Source of the DNA: Flaveria trinervia
Taxonomy: Eukaryota; Streptophyta; Magnoliopsida; Asterales; Asteraceae
NCBI GenBank assembly: GCA_025506515.1
Contig: CM046457.1
Coordinates: forward strand, 44,800,288-44,864,287
Length of the DNA stretch: 64,000 nt
Direction of reading: 5' to 3'
Below, piece by piece: positions 1-10,213 of this stretch; positions within the stretch are counted from its first letter, which is position 1; each line of letters opens with the position of its first letter. The notes beneath the pieces were generated by a model. The model worked only from the letters and a program-made list of their open reading frames with translations. It made no database searches and was not told the origin of the DNA. The translations under genes were made by a program, and so were the position numbers.

Positions 1-309
1 CGGATATCCAGCAGGAGAACTAGCATCATTCAGATGAAGAATTTTGCGGATTATTGCAGGAGTGATGACTACTTCTTTGTTGTTGACGACCGACTGGAGA
101 GATGGTGTGTTGTTCTCCCCAGTGGTAATAGTAACGTTCATCCAAAATTGGTGAAGGGATTCGGCATGTAGTATGGGATTCAGAAGAAATGCCGTTTTGT
201 ATTGGGACTGAACCATAAGATCGATAGCAGTATCGAACTTAGTCCAGATAGGCGATTTAGTGAGGTAGGCAACACAGTTGTGTCGCGGTTTAATTTGCAT
301 GGACGCCAT
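1..309 (-). CDS. ORF3 of element A, N-terminal 103 codons (env-like/additional ORF)
   Basis: An ATG at 309 in good plant context (ATGGCG) opens a frame without stops to base 1. The protein starts MASMQIKPRHNCVAYL and includes DLMVQSQYKTAFLLNP and HQFWMNV. These match the starts of ORF3 in B (27371), E (43061) and F (53086), and more distantly H (14260). The family pattern is a conserved aromatic block (QFW), a region ending in an 'ITPxIIRxxL' motif, then GYPKGTTD. The function of this protein is not known. It occupies the position called env-like in SIRE elements, but no signal peptide or membrane segment is visible in these 103 residues. The rest lies outside the window. Confidence 0.85.
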   Translation of the reverse strand, partial: MASMQIKPRHNCVAYLTKSPIWTKFDTAIDLMVQSQYKTAFLLNPILHAESLHQFWMNVTITTGENNTPSLQSVVNNKEVVITPAIIRKILHLNDASSPAGYP

Positions 310-380
310 TGAGAAGAGGGAAGTTTTGGAGAGGAACGTTAGGTTTGAAGAAGATGAAGCATTGAGGATTAGGTCAGGGG

Positions 381-391
381 TATTATAGGGT
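381..391 (-). promoter_or_regulatory. TATA-like box upstream of ORF3 of element A
   Basis: On the minus strand CCCTATAATACC lies about 75 bases before the ORF3 ATG. The same block occurs in B as CCTATAAATACC and in E as CCTATAAATACC, at similar distance, next to the palindromic repeat array. I read it as a core promoter for ORF3; this is inference. Confidence 0.45.
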
Positions 392-424
392 ACGGGTAAG
401 AAAACGACTGAAGGATGTGGTGTT

Positions 425-1066
425 AGTCATCAGTAGTTTTAAACGACCGTTGACATGGTATTATCCTTTCAGACGTTGAAACAGCTGAAGTCGTGGTGTT
501 AGGCATCAGAAGTTAGAAAACTACTGAAGACCGTGGTTTTGACTTCAGATGATTGAAACAACTGAGGACTTGTGTTGTCATCAGTAGTTATGAAACTACT
601 GAAGACAGTGGTTTTGTCATCAGCTGTTGTAAACAACTGAAGACTTGGTATTAGTCATCAGTAGTTATAAAACTACTGAAGACATGGTTTTGCTTCAGTT
701 GTTTAGAATGAAACAGCAGTTGTAAAACGACTGAAGAGAAAGTTCTCTTCAGCTGTTTTCGTCAATTCTTAGCTTTTCAGCTGTTTCATACTGTCCTCAA
801 CACATTCATCAGCCTTTTTGGCTGATTTCAGTTGTTTCATAGGACATCAGTACTTATCTGTTTTTACTGATTGCAGTAGTTGTAACTGCATCAGTAGTTG
901 TAACTACATCAGTAGTTAGAACAGATGAAGTACTTCAGTACTTGTGAGACATTTAGCCTTCAGTAGTTATAAAAACTGCTGAGGGTAAAAGAGCTCATCA
1001 GTACTTATATGTGACATAGTTACTAATGATCATCAGTACTTATTACTAAGATCATCAGTAGTTGTC
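425..1066 (-). repeat. Palindromic repeat spacer between pol and ORF3 (element A)
   Basis: Units of about 38 bases repeat here. Each has an arm such as CAGTAGTT, a short centre, the return arm AACTACTG, and a linker like AAGACATGGTTTTG. Arms occur in matched variants: CAGTAGTT with AACTACTG, CAGYTGTT with AACARCTG, CAGTCGTT with AACGACTG, so each unit can fold on itself. No ORF of note is present. Matching spacers occur in B, E and F, and the same motifs fill the LTR U3 region. Confidence 0.85.
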
Positions 1067-1068
1067 AC

Positions 1069-4000
1069 TTATTCTAGCTGCAGCATACCAAGCCTTAACA
1101 CCAGGTTTTGGAAAGTTGAACTATCCAAAGGCTTAGTAAAAATGTCTGCAAGCTCATCAGCACTAGGCACAAACTTAGGATCAATCAGACCTTTTTCAAA
1201 ACAATCCCTTATAAAATGATGTCTGATCTCTATATGTTTGGTCCTAGAGTGCTGGACTGGATTTTTGACAATGCAAAGAGCTGAAGCACTATCCATTAAC
1301 AATGGAGTCTTAGTCTCTGTAATGCCATAATCCAGAAGTTGGTTTTGAAGCCAGAGTACCTGAGATGTACAACTTGCAGCAGCAATGTACTCTGCTTCAG
1401 CAGTTGATGTAGCAACTGAGGTCTGTTTCTTGCTCTGCCAAGAAATCAAGCAGTTGCCTAGGAATTGACATCCACCAGAAGTTGATTTCCTGGTCAACTT
1501 ACACCCTGCATAGTCACTGTCAGAAAAAGCAACTAATTTACCAGAATGTCCAGTAGAATACCATAAACCTAGAGATGGAGTGCCTTGCAGATATCTAAAG
1601 ATCCTCTTGACTGCAATCAGATGAGACTCTTTAGGTGCAGCCTGAAATCTAGCACAAACACATGTAGCAAACATAATATCTGGTCTAGAAGCTGTTAAAT
1701 ACATCAAGGACCCAATCATACATCTGTAAAGTGTTTCATCAACCACTTTACCTTTCTGATCTGTATCCAGTTGTGTGGTGCTGCACATGGGGGTAGAACA
1801 GGGCTTACAGTTTTGTAAATCAAACTTTTGCAAAAGATCTTTTGTGTATTTGGACTGATGAATGAAAATTCCATCAGCCTTTTGTTTGATTTGCAACCCC
1901 AGAAAGAACTGTAATTCTCCCATGGCACTCATTTCAAACTTCTGTTGCATCAACTTTGTAAAGGCATCACACAACTTTGGATCAGAGGATGCAAAAATGA
2001 TATCATCTACATAAATTTGAACAAGTAGATTATGCTGCCCAGCTTTCTTAATGAATAAAGTCTTATCTATGGAGCCTCTAGTGAAATTATTTTCCAGAAG
2101 AAAGTTTGATAATGTCTCATACCAGGCTCTAGGAGCTTGTTTTAACCCATAAAGAGCCTTATCAAGCTTATACACCCAATTAGGATGTTTATTGTCCTCA
2201 AAGCCTGGAGGTTGACATACATAAACCTCTTCTTTATTTTTCCATACAAAAATGCACTTTTGACATCCATTTGAAAAACTTTAAGGTTTTGATAAGCAGC
2301 ATAAGCTAAAAACAATCGAATTGCTTCCAGTCTGGCTACAGGGGCAAAGGTTTCATCATAATCAATACCTTCTTCTTGTGCAAACCCCTGAACAACCAGT
2401 CTGGCCTTGTTCTTAACAATAAGCCCATTTTCATCAGTTTTGTTCCTAAACACCCATTTAGTGCCTATTGCACACTTACCTGGAGGTAGAGGAACCAGTT
2501 CCCACACTTGCTGTTTCTTGAACTGAAGAAGCTCAAGCTGCATGGCATCAACCCATCCATTGTCCTTTAAAGCAATGTGATAATTCTTTGGCTCTTGCTG
2601 ACTGATGAAGAGAGCATAGAAGCAGAAATTTGACAATTGACTTCTTGTTGATACTCCAGCAGTGATATCACCAATGATTTGAGACATAGGGTGATTCTTC
2701 AGATCTTGATACACAATGAGATCTGTGCAAGTGTTTGTAGCAGGCTCAGCAGTAACAGATGGTGATGGTGAATCATTTCCTTGAAACCAATCAGTGGATG
2801 GTAATTCAAAGGAAGTTGAATTCGAAGAGATCTCATCAGCATTTGTTGTGGATGGTGCTACTGGAGCTACAGGAACATCAGGTCTAGCTGAATCAGGCAG
2901 CTGATCACTAAACCTGAAGAGGTGAGTACTGCAATCATCATCATCATCAGCAGTACCACCAGGTGGTGAACTGTTGACAGGAGCAACAGCAGGAGTTTGA
3001 TAAGGAACATATTGCAGTATGTCCAAATCAAATAACTCCACAGGGCTTTGTGGAATCTTGTCCTTTGGAGATTCATTGAACTTAACATGTAGAGTTTCTT
3101 CAACCATCTTTGTTCTGCAGTTGAAGACTCTGTATGCCTTGCAAGTAGATGAATAACCAACAAAATACCCTGCATCCACCTTAGGATCAAATTTATGGAG
3201 TTGATCCTTTGTGTTGAGAATAAAACAGGGACACCCAAATGCTTTGAAAAATGAAATCAGAGGAGCCAAATGATGGAGAACTTCATATGGAGTCTTCATC
3301 AACCTCTGATTTACTAAAACTCTATTTTGCACATAGCAAGCTGTGTTGACAGCTTCAGCCCAAAAGGTCAGTGGCAAACCTGAGTCAGCCAGCATGGACC
3401 TTGCAGCTTCAATGAGGGTCCTGTTCTTTCTCTCCACTACTCCATTTTGTTCTGGAGTCCTTGGAATGCTAAACTGCCTTTTGATTCCCTTTGAAAGATA
3501 GAAGTCATCAAGTGTATGATTTCTGAATTCAGTTCCATTGTCACTCCTAATACACTTGACTGGAAGGGAATACTGCTTCTCAATATACAACACAAAGTGA
3601 ATAATCTTCTGAGCAGCCTCATCCTTTGAATGTAGAAAGAAAGTCCATACAAATCTGGAGTAATCATCCACAATTACCAGACAGTATTTCTTCTTTGCCA
3701 TGCTCATTACTCTCACAGGACCAAATAGATCCATATGCAGTAATTGCAAGCAGGCAGTGGACTTAGGCACTTCAATAGGAGGGGAATGAGACTTTGTGCT
3801 GTTTTCCTTTTAAACAAGCAGTGCAGGTTTCATCACAGTGGAACTCCTTTATTGGTAAGCCTCTGACTAAACTATTGTGGGTAAGCTGATTCATGTTTTT
3901 GAGATTAACATGACCAAGCCTTCTGTGCCACAGTTTAGATTCTTGAGAAGAGGCTTTGGAAAATAGGCAAGGATTGCCTTTGAGATCTATTTTCTTGGAA

Positions 4001-4382
4001 AGATCTAAGGCATACACTCTTCCTGTCCTGTTGGCTCTCAGGAGAGTGTGATCATCCAACACCTTGTCAATCAAGTGCAAAACTTTGGATGACAGAATCC
4101 TACAGTTTTGACTGGTGAAAAGAGCAACATGGCCTTTATCACACATTTGACTGACACTCAAGAGATTGTACTTGAGATTTTCCACATGATTAACATCATC
4201 AAATTTGATTTCTCCATTGGAGACAAAGCCCTTACCAATGATGTAACCCCTAGCATCATTGCCAAAAGAAACAAATCCCTTCTTTCCTTGAGAGTAGTCA
4301 TGAAGAAGAGAGTTGTCCCAGTCATGTGCATAGATCCCCCACTGTCTACATACCAGATGCTACTTTGGCATGTTGAAGAACC
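1069..4382 (-). pseudogene. pol of element A (protease, integrase, reverse transcriptase, RNase H), frameshifted
   Basis: From the N-terminus: protease motif WYVDSGGSMHMTG (about 4350-4325); a GAG-pre-integrase zinc region with LWHRRLGH and CTACLKGK (4185-3772); integrase with the acidic triad in LLHMDLFGP, IRSDNGTEF and NGVVERKN (3770-3000); reverse transcriptase starting near 2575 with KARLVVQGF and MDVKSAFLYG, active site IYVDDIIFASS near 2005; RNase H with SDSDYAGCK, STAEAEYIAA and HIEIRHHFIRD, ending QLE then a stop at 1069. Frames change near 4310 (one base lost after MTG), near 3771 and near 2235, so one intact polyprotein cannot be made. The 2175-1069 part (368 aa) is clean. Confidence 0.95.
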
Positions 4383-4407
4383 CTGCAATAATAAACAATC
4401 AGTTAGT
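4383..4407 (-). promoter_or_regulatory. 3' splice-site-like motif at the gag-pol border (element A)
   Basis: On the minus strand ACTAAC, a perfect plant/yeast branch-point core, is followed by a T-rich stretch and TTGCAG before the protease coding region. The gag stop (TGA) overlaps the motif. The same arrangement is in B, E and F. Whether it is spliced is unknown. Confidence 0.4.
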
Positions 4408-7238
4408 TTTAGAGACCCAAACCTTTTTGGTTTTGGGCCTGGTCTCATCAATAGATGGTAAACTAACAGGTTTATTTGAAACAACAGCCTGAGAGGAAGA
4501 AGATGGTGTAGAAGAGGAGTCCTTTGGCTTGGACCTCCTTTTCTGTGGTTTCAACATAGGAGCATCTAGTTGGTTAACTCTACCCAACAGATGTTGAACC
4601 ATCATAACCAGCTGTGTCTGATTTTGTGATAAAGCTTTCAGCTCATCAGACACATTGCCAGTGGAGTTTGATAAGTTCCTATGTTGCACCTTCTTCTTCT
4701 GAGCATTCTCAGCTGTCACCTGTTTAACCCCTTCTTTTTGGATTTCTTTGAGGACTTAAGGGTTACAGGATTTGATGTTGCTGATACAAATGTGGTCTCA
4801 AACTCAGTTTTCATTTTTACCATTTTCTCATTAATTTTCTTTTTTGTTTGAGTTTGGAACCTCTTTTGTACCAACAATCATCTGTAAGATGATTGAACAA
4901 ACCACATACTTCACATGGTTTCTTCTTCATCTTAGGTTGATCATCAACTAAAGAGGGTGAAGCAACTGAAGACTTGTTCTTCAATGCTTTGGAAGCATTG
5001 TTTGCTTTCTTGACTGCCTCTTTAGTAGTCTTCAAACTCTTTCTACTGGCAGTTTTCTTCTCTTCAGTACTGACAGCAGTTGAAGTTTGAACTTCAGGTG
5101 TTAAATCCTGCTCTCTAGTCCTTTCAGGACCTTCAGAATTAACTCCTGAGTTGATCAACTCATTAATCATGTGAGTGTCAGCATTTGAACCATCAACATC
5201 AGCTGATAGGTTCAAAGAGGGCTTGATGCTGACTGCTACTTCTGATTGTGCTGTATCAGAAGGTAGATCACATGATGTGATGGATTGGTTATCACTCTCA
5301 CCATCAGATTCTACCTCTGCTCTTGGGGTAAAATCTGTAGGTGGAGCAGTGTGATTGTAACCAATTCCAAACTTCACATTGAAGCAGATTGCTTACTAAG
5401 AAGCATTTCAAAACCTTTGCATGATTGTACCCATCTATCACACTCTACCTGGGTAACTGCAAGGGTTTCTTTGAGATCTTTGTACTTCTCTAGAAGTACT
5501 CTTCTCTAGCCTTATCATCAATTATTTGGCAATTCAGTTTATAAATCTCATCATTTTTATCTTTAAGCACAGACTCAAACTCAGCTTTGTTTTTGGAAAT
5601 TATTTGTTCTAGCTCAATGTTCTTATTAATTAGAGCTACATTTGCTTCTCTAATGGAAGCAAATGCTGCTATGCATGGTTCAGAACATAATTTGGCTTTT
5701 GCCTCAGAGGATACCTGTGATACCTGAGGTGTAGAGGCATTAGAAAATGGAATAGTATCAGCAGACTCCAAAGCCATAAGAGCTAGATTCCCAAAGGACT
5801 GTCACCACCATGTTGACCAGCACCTGAGAACAGTTGGTCATGACCAGACATGTCATCTGGTAAACTGCTCCAGTCAACAACTCCTGGGGTGAAGAAGCTG
5901 TGTTGTTGAGGTTGAGTTTGTTGATGAGATTGGGATGGCTGAGGTTCTGGTAGTGCATGAGGTTGTGGTGCCATAGGAACTTGAACTTGATTTGACTGTG
6001 GCATGTAATAACAAGGGTACGGATATGGCATTTGACCCTGAGGAACAAAATATGCCGGAGATTGTTGTTGAGGATGATGACTAGAAGTGACAGGATGTTG
6101 CCCTCTGTGTTGTTGACTATTGCCAGGAAAAGTCACAAAGGGTGCAGTGGAGTTAGATCCAGTTGATCTACACTCTCTTGCAAAGTGTCCAAGCCTTTGG
6201 CATTTGTGACACCTCAACTTGCTCTTGTCAAAACCAACTTTGGTTTTGCCAGAGAGTCCTGGGAATTTTCTTCCAGTTCTTTTATAGAACTTCTGAGATC
6301 TGATATTTATCAGGGCCATTTGGCTCAAAATATCCATCTCTTCTAAGTCATCATCAGCAATCCCCTTGAGATCATCCATAATGAAGCATAGATTGTCATT
6401 ATTACACCCAGTAAACTGACCATCAACACTCACAAATGCAGAATCAGAAGTGCTTGAAGAGAAATTAATATGCTCATCATACTGGCATTCAGATGAAGCA
6501 TATTCTGACTCATGACCCACCAAGGCAGTGTTGCCTGGTACAAAGTCTTCAGTGAGCTTTCCAGATGAAGACAGCTTTCTCTTCTGTTCTATCTCTCTCT
6601 CAAACGTGAGCAGTTTCCCATGGAGTTGGGTGAGAGATAGTTTGTCCAAACTTGCACTGGAGCGTAGGACAATAGTATATGTGTCCCATCTCTCAGGCAG
6701 TGATCTGAGAAATCTGATTCATCTGAATATTTGTGTACTCAAGTTTGACCATTTTTAGTTCAGAGATCAAACAAGAGAACCGCTCATATTGTTGAGTCAG
6801 TGTCTCACCCTTTCTATGAGAAAATGTCTCATATTGTTGGGCAAGAATTTCTCTATTATTTGCCAAGACCTCATCTGTTCCTCCAAATTGTTCTTTCAAG
6901 GCATTCCAGAGGTCATGGGCAGTTTCATGATGCATTAGCCCAGAATAGATTTCATTTGGCAGTGCCATGGCCAGAATTCCATGGGCTTTTGCATCAATTT
7001 CAAGCAACTTCTTATCCTCATCTGAGTATTGCTCCCTCCTCTTCGGAACCATTTGATTGGTTTCGGGTTATTCACCATAGGCTTGTGTGGACCATGTACC
7101 ACTGATGTCCAACAACCTGCGCTGTTAACAGACAGGTGATGGAGCATTCGTTTGCCATATGTTATACTCATTCCTAACCAGCATTGGTGGCTTGGTTGAG
7201 GAACCAGTATTGTGAGGATCATTGGAGGGAGTAGTCAT
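4399..7238 (-). pseudogene. gag of element A: long Gag with two CCHC knuckles, frameshifted
   Basis: The ATG at 7238 gives MTTPSNDPHNTGSSTKPP, as in the other copies. A frameshift follows within about 35 codons. 7052-6693 holds the UBN2-type capsid region (GLMHHETAHDLWNALKEQF, REILAQQYETFSH). 6649-5783 continues with LPERWDTYTIVLR-like sequence and the first knuckle CHKCQRLGHFAREC, then a Pro/Gln/Tyr-rich stretch. 5777-5490 is a coiled-coil-like stretch rich in Glu, Lys and Ile (NIELEQIISKNKAEFESV). 5377-4817 ends with a second knuckle, CEVCGLFNHLTDDC. 4719-4399 includes QTQLVMMVQHLLGRVNQLD and ends KVWVSKTN stop. At least five frame changes are needed to join these parts. Confidence 0.92.
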
Positions 7239-7458
7239 TTTCAGTTCAAAAACAATTTAATTCAAGCTTTTAAAAGTTTTACACAGACCACAACAAACTC
7301 AATGAAAACCAAGAAAAGATCTCAGGATGAATGACCAGAAATACAGAAAATTCAATCTCTCTATAACCGTTTCTTGCAAAAACAAAAGCTAATTCAATCA
7401 AACTTAGATCTTGAATAGCAGTTTCAATGATCAATTATTAGATCGATCAATGATTAAC

Positions 7459-7472
7459 CTGCTCTGATACCA
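7459..7472 (-). other. Primer binding site (tRNA-iMet type), element A
   Basis: Minus strand TGGTATCAGAGCAGG starts two bases inside the 5' LTR edge. TGGTATCAGAGC is the usual plant copia PBS, complementary to the 3' end of initiator tRNA-Met. Confidence 0.9.
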
Positions 7473-7474
7473 TT

Positions 7475-8362
7475 TGACAGGATCAGCGATCACAAGTTTG
7501 ATGTATTAGAGTTAAAGCAGCGGAATACGAACAGGAATTAGACAAATTGTAGCAAGAATCGATACTTGTATGCATTAAGAGCACATACGGTTATAGTGAG
7601 AGAATATATTTCTGATTCAAGGAATGTTTATAGATATAGAATATTTCTAATCAAATCATTCATTCATTCCCGTCATTCACATATTACAATAGGTTGTCAC
7701 TCCTTATATAGAGTGCAACAATCACTGCTGTTATCACGGAAAGTGACAACTGGCAGATCTAATACAAAAATAACTAACTCTTAACAAACTACTGAAATGT
7801 TCAAACTACTGAGAACATATCAGAGTGTTAGTACAGAATATAAAACTAGACTACACACCGACTGAAGAACAAGCTCTTCAGTCGTTTTACAAAACTACTG
7901 AAAATAAACTACTGAAACTAGAAAAATAAAACTACTGATATCACAACTACTGAAGAAGTACTCTTCAGCAGTTGTGACAAACTACTGAGGCTTCAGTACT
8001 TGATCTTCAGACTTTGACCTTCAGATGTTTCATCAGCTGATGACTTCAGTAGATATCATCAGCTGATGTCTTCAGTCTTTGTCTTCAGACTTTGTACATC
8101 AGTTGTTGATCTTCAACACTTGTAAACTCTTCAGCTGTTGTACTTCAGTACTTTGGTCTTTCAGCTTCAGCACTTGTGTTCTTCAGCTGTTGTACTTCAG
8201 CACTTTAGTTCTTCAGCTGTTGAAGTCTTCAGCACTTGATCTTCAGCTGTTGAAGTCTTCAGCACTTGTCAAACTGCTGATGAGGCTTTCAGCAGTTGTT
8301 GTGATACCATGTGGGACTTAGAGGTTTTCTGATCTTGGCTCATTGGTTCTTTTGGTCCAACA
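7475..8362 (-). repeat. 5' LTR of element A (888 bp)
   Basis: In element orientation it starts TGTTGGACCAAAAGAACC and ends ...GATCCTGTCA, a mutated form of the family end CCTAACA. It contains a TATA box (minus TATATAAGG, near 7696-7704). U3 is filled with CTTCAGCTGTTGAAGT-like and CAGTAGTT motifs. Two hairpins lie in U3: 7859-7884 (10-bp stem, 6-nt loop) and 7942-7976. The last two are described under findings. No copy of the other LTR is in the window. Confidence 0.93.
7859..7884 (-). other. U3 hairpin, LTR of element A
   Basis: CGACTGAAGA, six bases, then TCTTCAGTCG: a perfect 10-bp inverted repeat. Element-strand loop GCTTGT. It matches the 12-bp hairpins in I, B, F and the orphan LTR. 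Confidence 0.7.
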
Positions 8363-9213
8363 AAATGCTAACCAGCCTGTCAACCATTCCTCTACAAAAC
8401 AACCCACCACACACCCACAAACCAACTCCCTTACCATTACAACCAACAGCGATATGCACGAAGAAGAAGAAGAGAAGGGTGTGAGGCTAGACGAGAAAGA
8501 AGAAGAGGATGATGTGAAGCAGATAGGTTGCCTCTGTCTGCAGAGTTAACATGGCGAAAGCCAAACCCATGCCCATCACTCCACTCATAGATGGAAGCTG
8601 TGGAGAGTAAAGATGAAGAAGAACAGCAGCAAAAGCTTCATGATGATGAAATGCTGAAAAGCATTGACAAAACTTATGCTGCTTTGTCATCAATCTTAGT
8701 ATGAAGAAAGAAGCTTCAGGTGTACACCCTTGCCACCACATTCAATATCAGAAGAAAAGGTGGAGTATGGCCTGATCTAGGGTGCTCACATGATTGTAAA
8801 GAAAGACTTTCCTTCGAGATACAAGGCAAGTCAAAAGGATCGTAGATGAAGAGATCACAGGGTCCTTGTAGTATCACCAGGGAGATTGTAGAAGACTTCA
8901 GAAGGCTATGAGACTAAACAACCACCCCAAAGATGTTAGAGAACAGAATATTAAAAAGGGTTTAGTCTACAAGAGGCTTGAGAGCTTCAAACAAAATGAG
9001 CTTCAGTCTGTACTTGAATGGATCATCCTATGAGTTGCATACGACAGATTACAACAGTTGAGCTCAAAAATGGTAAATAGGCCAAGTACATCTCAGAGCT
9101 GTATGGGCGAGAAGGAAGGATTGTTTGGTGTGAAGCCGAGAACCTGACCGGGAAGACAAATCATGTTGTTCTCAGAGCATACACCAGGAGATCCTACAGG
9201 CTTATACATGGAA
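8363..9213 (+). pseudogene. ORF3 C-terminal remnant of element I
   Basis: Starts within the Pro/Thr-rich linker (KML followed by PLQNNPPHTHKPTPLPL) that aligns with F near 55507. Later pieces match the conserved C-terminal domain: a block like DDEMLKSIDK (near 8650), a worn WPDLG for the family motif WPDPRV (near 8770), and YTRRSYRLIHGR near the end (9180-9210), where the family has YTRESYRLIHG. Frames are broken many times and the stop is lost. No function can be assigned to the protein family. Confidence 0.75.
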
Positions 9214-9234
9214 GGAGTCTCATGGAGGGGGAAC

Positions 9235-9265
9235 AGCTCAGTGTCCAATTCCCCAATACAGAGCT
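9235..9265 (+). other. Conserved hairpin between ORF3 and PPT (element I)
   Basis: Arms AGCTC.GT and AC.GAGCT enclose a C-rich loop with GTCCAATTCCCCAA. Same place and loop as in B, E and F; the second pair is G-C here and A-T in B and E. Confidence 0.6.
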
Positions 9266-9537
9266 CCCATCCATACATTGCCAACCAAATCTTCAGAGAC
9301 TCATTTCCAGGCCAGTGCTTATATGGGTCATCTTCTCACTGATCAAGAAGGAAAAAGACCAACCATTCTGCCAACAATAAGTGGGACCTCAATAAAGTTA
9401 AAGGTTTTAGCTGCATTGGTTCAGGGGGAGTTTGTTGGACCAAAAGAACCAATGAGCCGGATCAGAAAAACCTTTAAGTCCCACAGACGTCACAACAACT
9501 ACTGAAGACCACAACAGTTGAAGACAACAGCTGATTA

Positions 9538-9790
9538 CAAAGTCTGAAGACACAAGTGCTCAAGACAAAGTATGAAGACACAAGTGCTGAAGACAAAGTC
9601 TGAAGACACAAGTGCTGAAGACAAAGTCTGAAGACACAAGTGCTGAAGACAAGTCTGAAGACACAAGTGCTCAAGACAAAGTATGAAGACACAAGTGCTG
9701 AAGACAAAATCTGAAGACACAAGTGCTGAAGACAAAGTATGAAGACACAAGTGCTGAAGACAAAGTCTGAAGACACAAGTGCTGAAGACA
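9538..9790 (+). repeat. 28-bp tandem array in the LTR of element I, about 9 copies
   Basis: The unit reads ACAAAGTCTGAAGAC followed by ACAAGTGCTGAAG. Copies differ at a few positions (GTATGAAG for GTCTGAAG, CTCAAG for CTGAAG, one copy one base short). The other LTRs have only a loose version. Apparent long ORFs on both strands here are by-products of the 28-bp period. Confidence 0.9.
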
Positions 9791-9883
9791 AAGTATCAGA
9801 CATTGTCACAACAGCTGAAGAGGTCTTCTTCAGTAGTTGTGATGGTTTACCTTTCAGTAGTTTCTTTGTTTCAATATTTGTAC

Positions 9884-9913
9884 AACAACTGAAGAGTATG
9901 TTCTTCAGTTGTT
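9884..9913 (+). other. U3 hairpin, LTR of element I
   Basis: AACAACTGAAGA, loop GTATGT, TCTTCAGTTGTT: a perfect 12-bp stem. It ends 91 bases before the TATA box. Paired changes relative to B (AACG with CGTT) support a folded form. Confidence 0.7.
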
Positions 9914-9978
9914 ATTGTTTCAGTAGTTGTGTTAACTATCAGTAGTTTGTGATAAATTCTGTTAGATGTCACTATCAA

Positions 9979-10010
9979 GTGACATCAGCAGACGTCACAT
10001 CTCTATATAA
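9979..10010 (+). promoter_or_regulatory. LTR promoter core: bZIP-like palindrome and TATA box (element I)
   Basis: TGACATCAGCAGACGTCA is followed by CTCTATATAAGAGG. TGACG/ACGTCA are known plant bZIP (TGA/as-1 type) core sites; TATATAA is a standard TATA box. The pair is kept at the same spacing in the B (23073-23106), partial B (34745-34778), orphan (37954-37988), E (about 38988-39021) and F LTRs. Confidence 0.7.
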
Positions 10011-10213
10011 GAGGTGTCTACCTAATTGTAATTGTGACATTCCGTTACCACGAAAGCAAATATGAATGAAATATATCTGCAGAATTCTCCTATCTATAAC
10101 CGTTTTTGTTCTTATATTAAATATCTTTTTGTTCTTGTGAATTGGTTAATTCATTGTTAGAATTCTGCTGCTATACTCTCTAATCAATCAAACGTAGATC
10201 ACTGATCCTAACA

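Larger units (their letters stand above)
1..8362 (-). mobile_element. Element A: SIRE/Maximus-like Ty1/copia retrotransposon, cut by the window edge
   Basis: Read on the minus strand the order is 5' LTR (7475-8362), PBS, leader, gag, pol with protease-integrase-RT-RNase H, a repeat-rich spacer, and the start of a third ORF that leaves the window at base 1. Integrase before reverse transcriptase is the Ty1/copia order; a long ORF after pol is typical of the SIRE/Maximus lineage. The 5 bases after the LTR are aaatg (8363-8367), the expected right target-site copy. The DNA that follows is ORF3 of another copy (element I), so A inserted into I. Several frameshifts in gag and pol make it non-autonomous. 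Confidence 0.93.
8363..10213 (+). mobile_element. Element I: 3' part of a SIRE-like element of the A/B/E/F family
   Basis: Plus strand. The left part was separated by insertion of element A and lies outside the window. What remains is the C-terminal half of ORF3, a post-ORF3 hairpin, the PPT (TCAGGGGGAGTT, 9421-9432) and a complete 3' LTR (9433-10213). The 5 bases after the LTR are gtgct (10214-10218), the expected target-site copy; the partner lies off the left edge. The sequence to the right belongs to the LTR of element H, so I inserted into an LTR. Confidence 0.88.
9433..10213 (+). repeat. 3' LTR of element I (781 bp)
   Basis: Starts TGTTGGACCAAAAGAACC directly after the PPT and ends GATCACTGATCCTAACA. 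U3 carries an expanded 28-bp tandem array (9538-9790), two hairpins (about 9810-9836 and 9884-9913), and then a bZIP-like palindrome and TATA box. The rest is R/U5, including GGCTATAACCG-like and CGCTGCTATACTC blocks shared by all LTRs of the family. Confidence 0.95.

Noticed and set aside
4399..4401. Programmed readthrough of the gag stop, as proposed for stops in some SIRE elements
   Set aside because: Stop identity and frame offset differ among A, B, E and F; the splice-like motif is the constant part. Not excluded for intact relatives.
7459..7472. tRNA gene signals at the TGGTATCAGAGC sites
   Set aside because: These are primer binding sites next to LTR edges; no cloverleaf can be folded around them.
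9538..9790. CRISPR-like array
   Set aside because: Direct head-to-tail repeats without unique spacers, inside a plant LTR.
9474..9945. Overlapping ORFs on both strands (e.g. 9474-9809 minus, 9739-9945 plus)
   Set aside because: They arise from the 28-bp LTR array and U3 motifs; the peptides are periodic and have no counterpart in sister LTRs.
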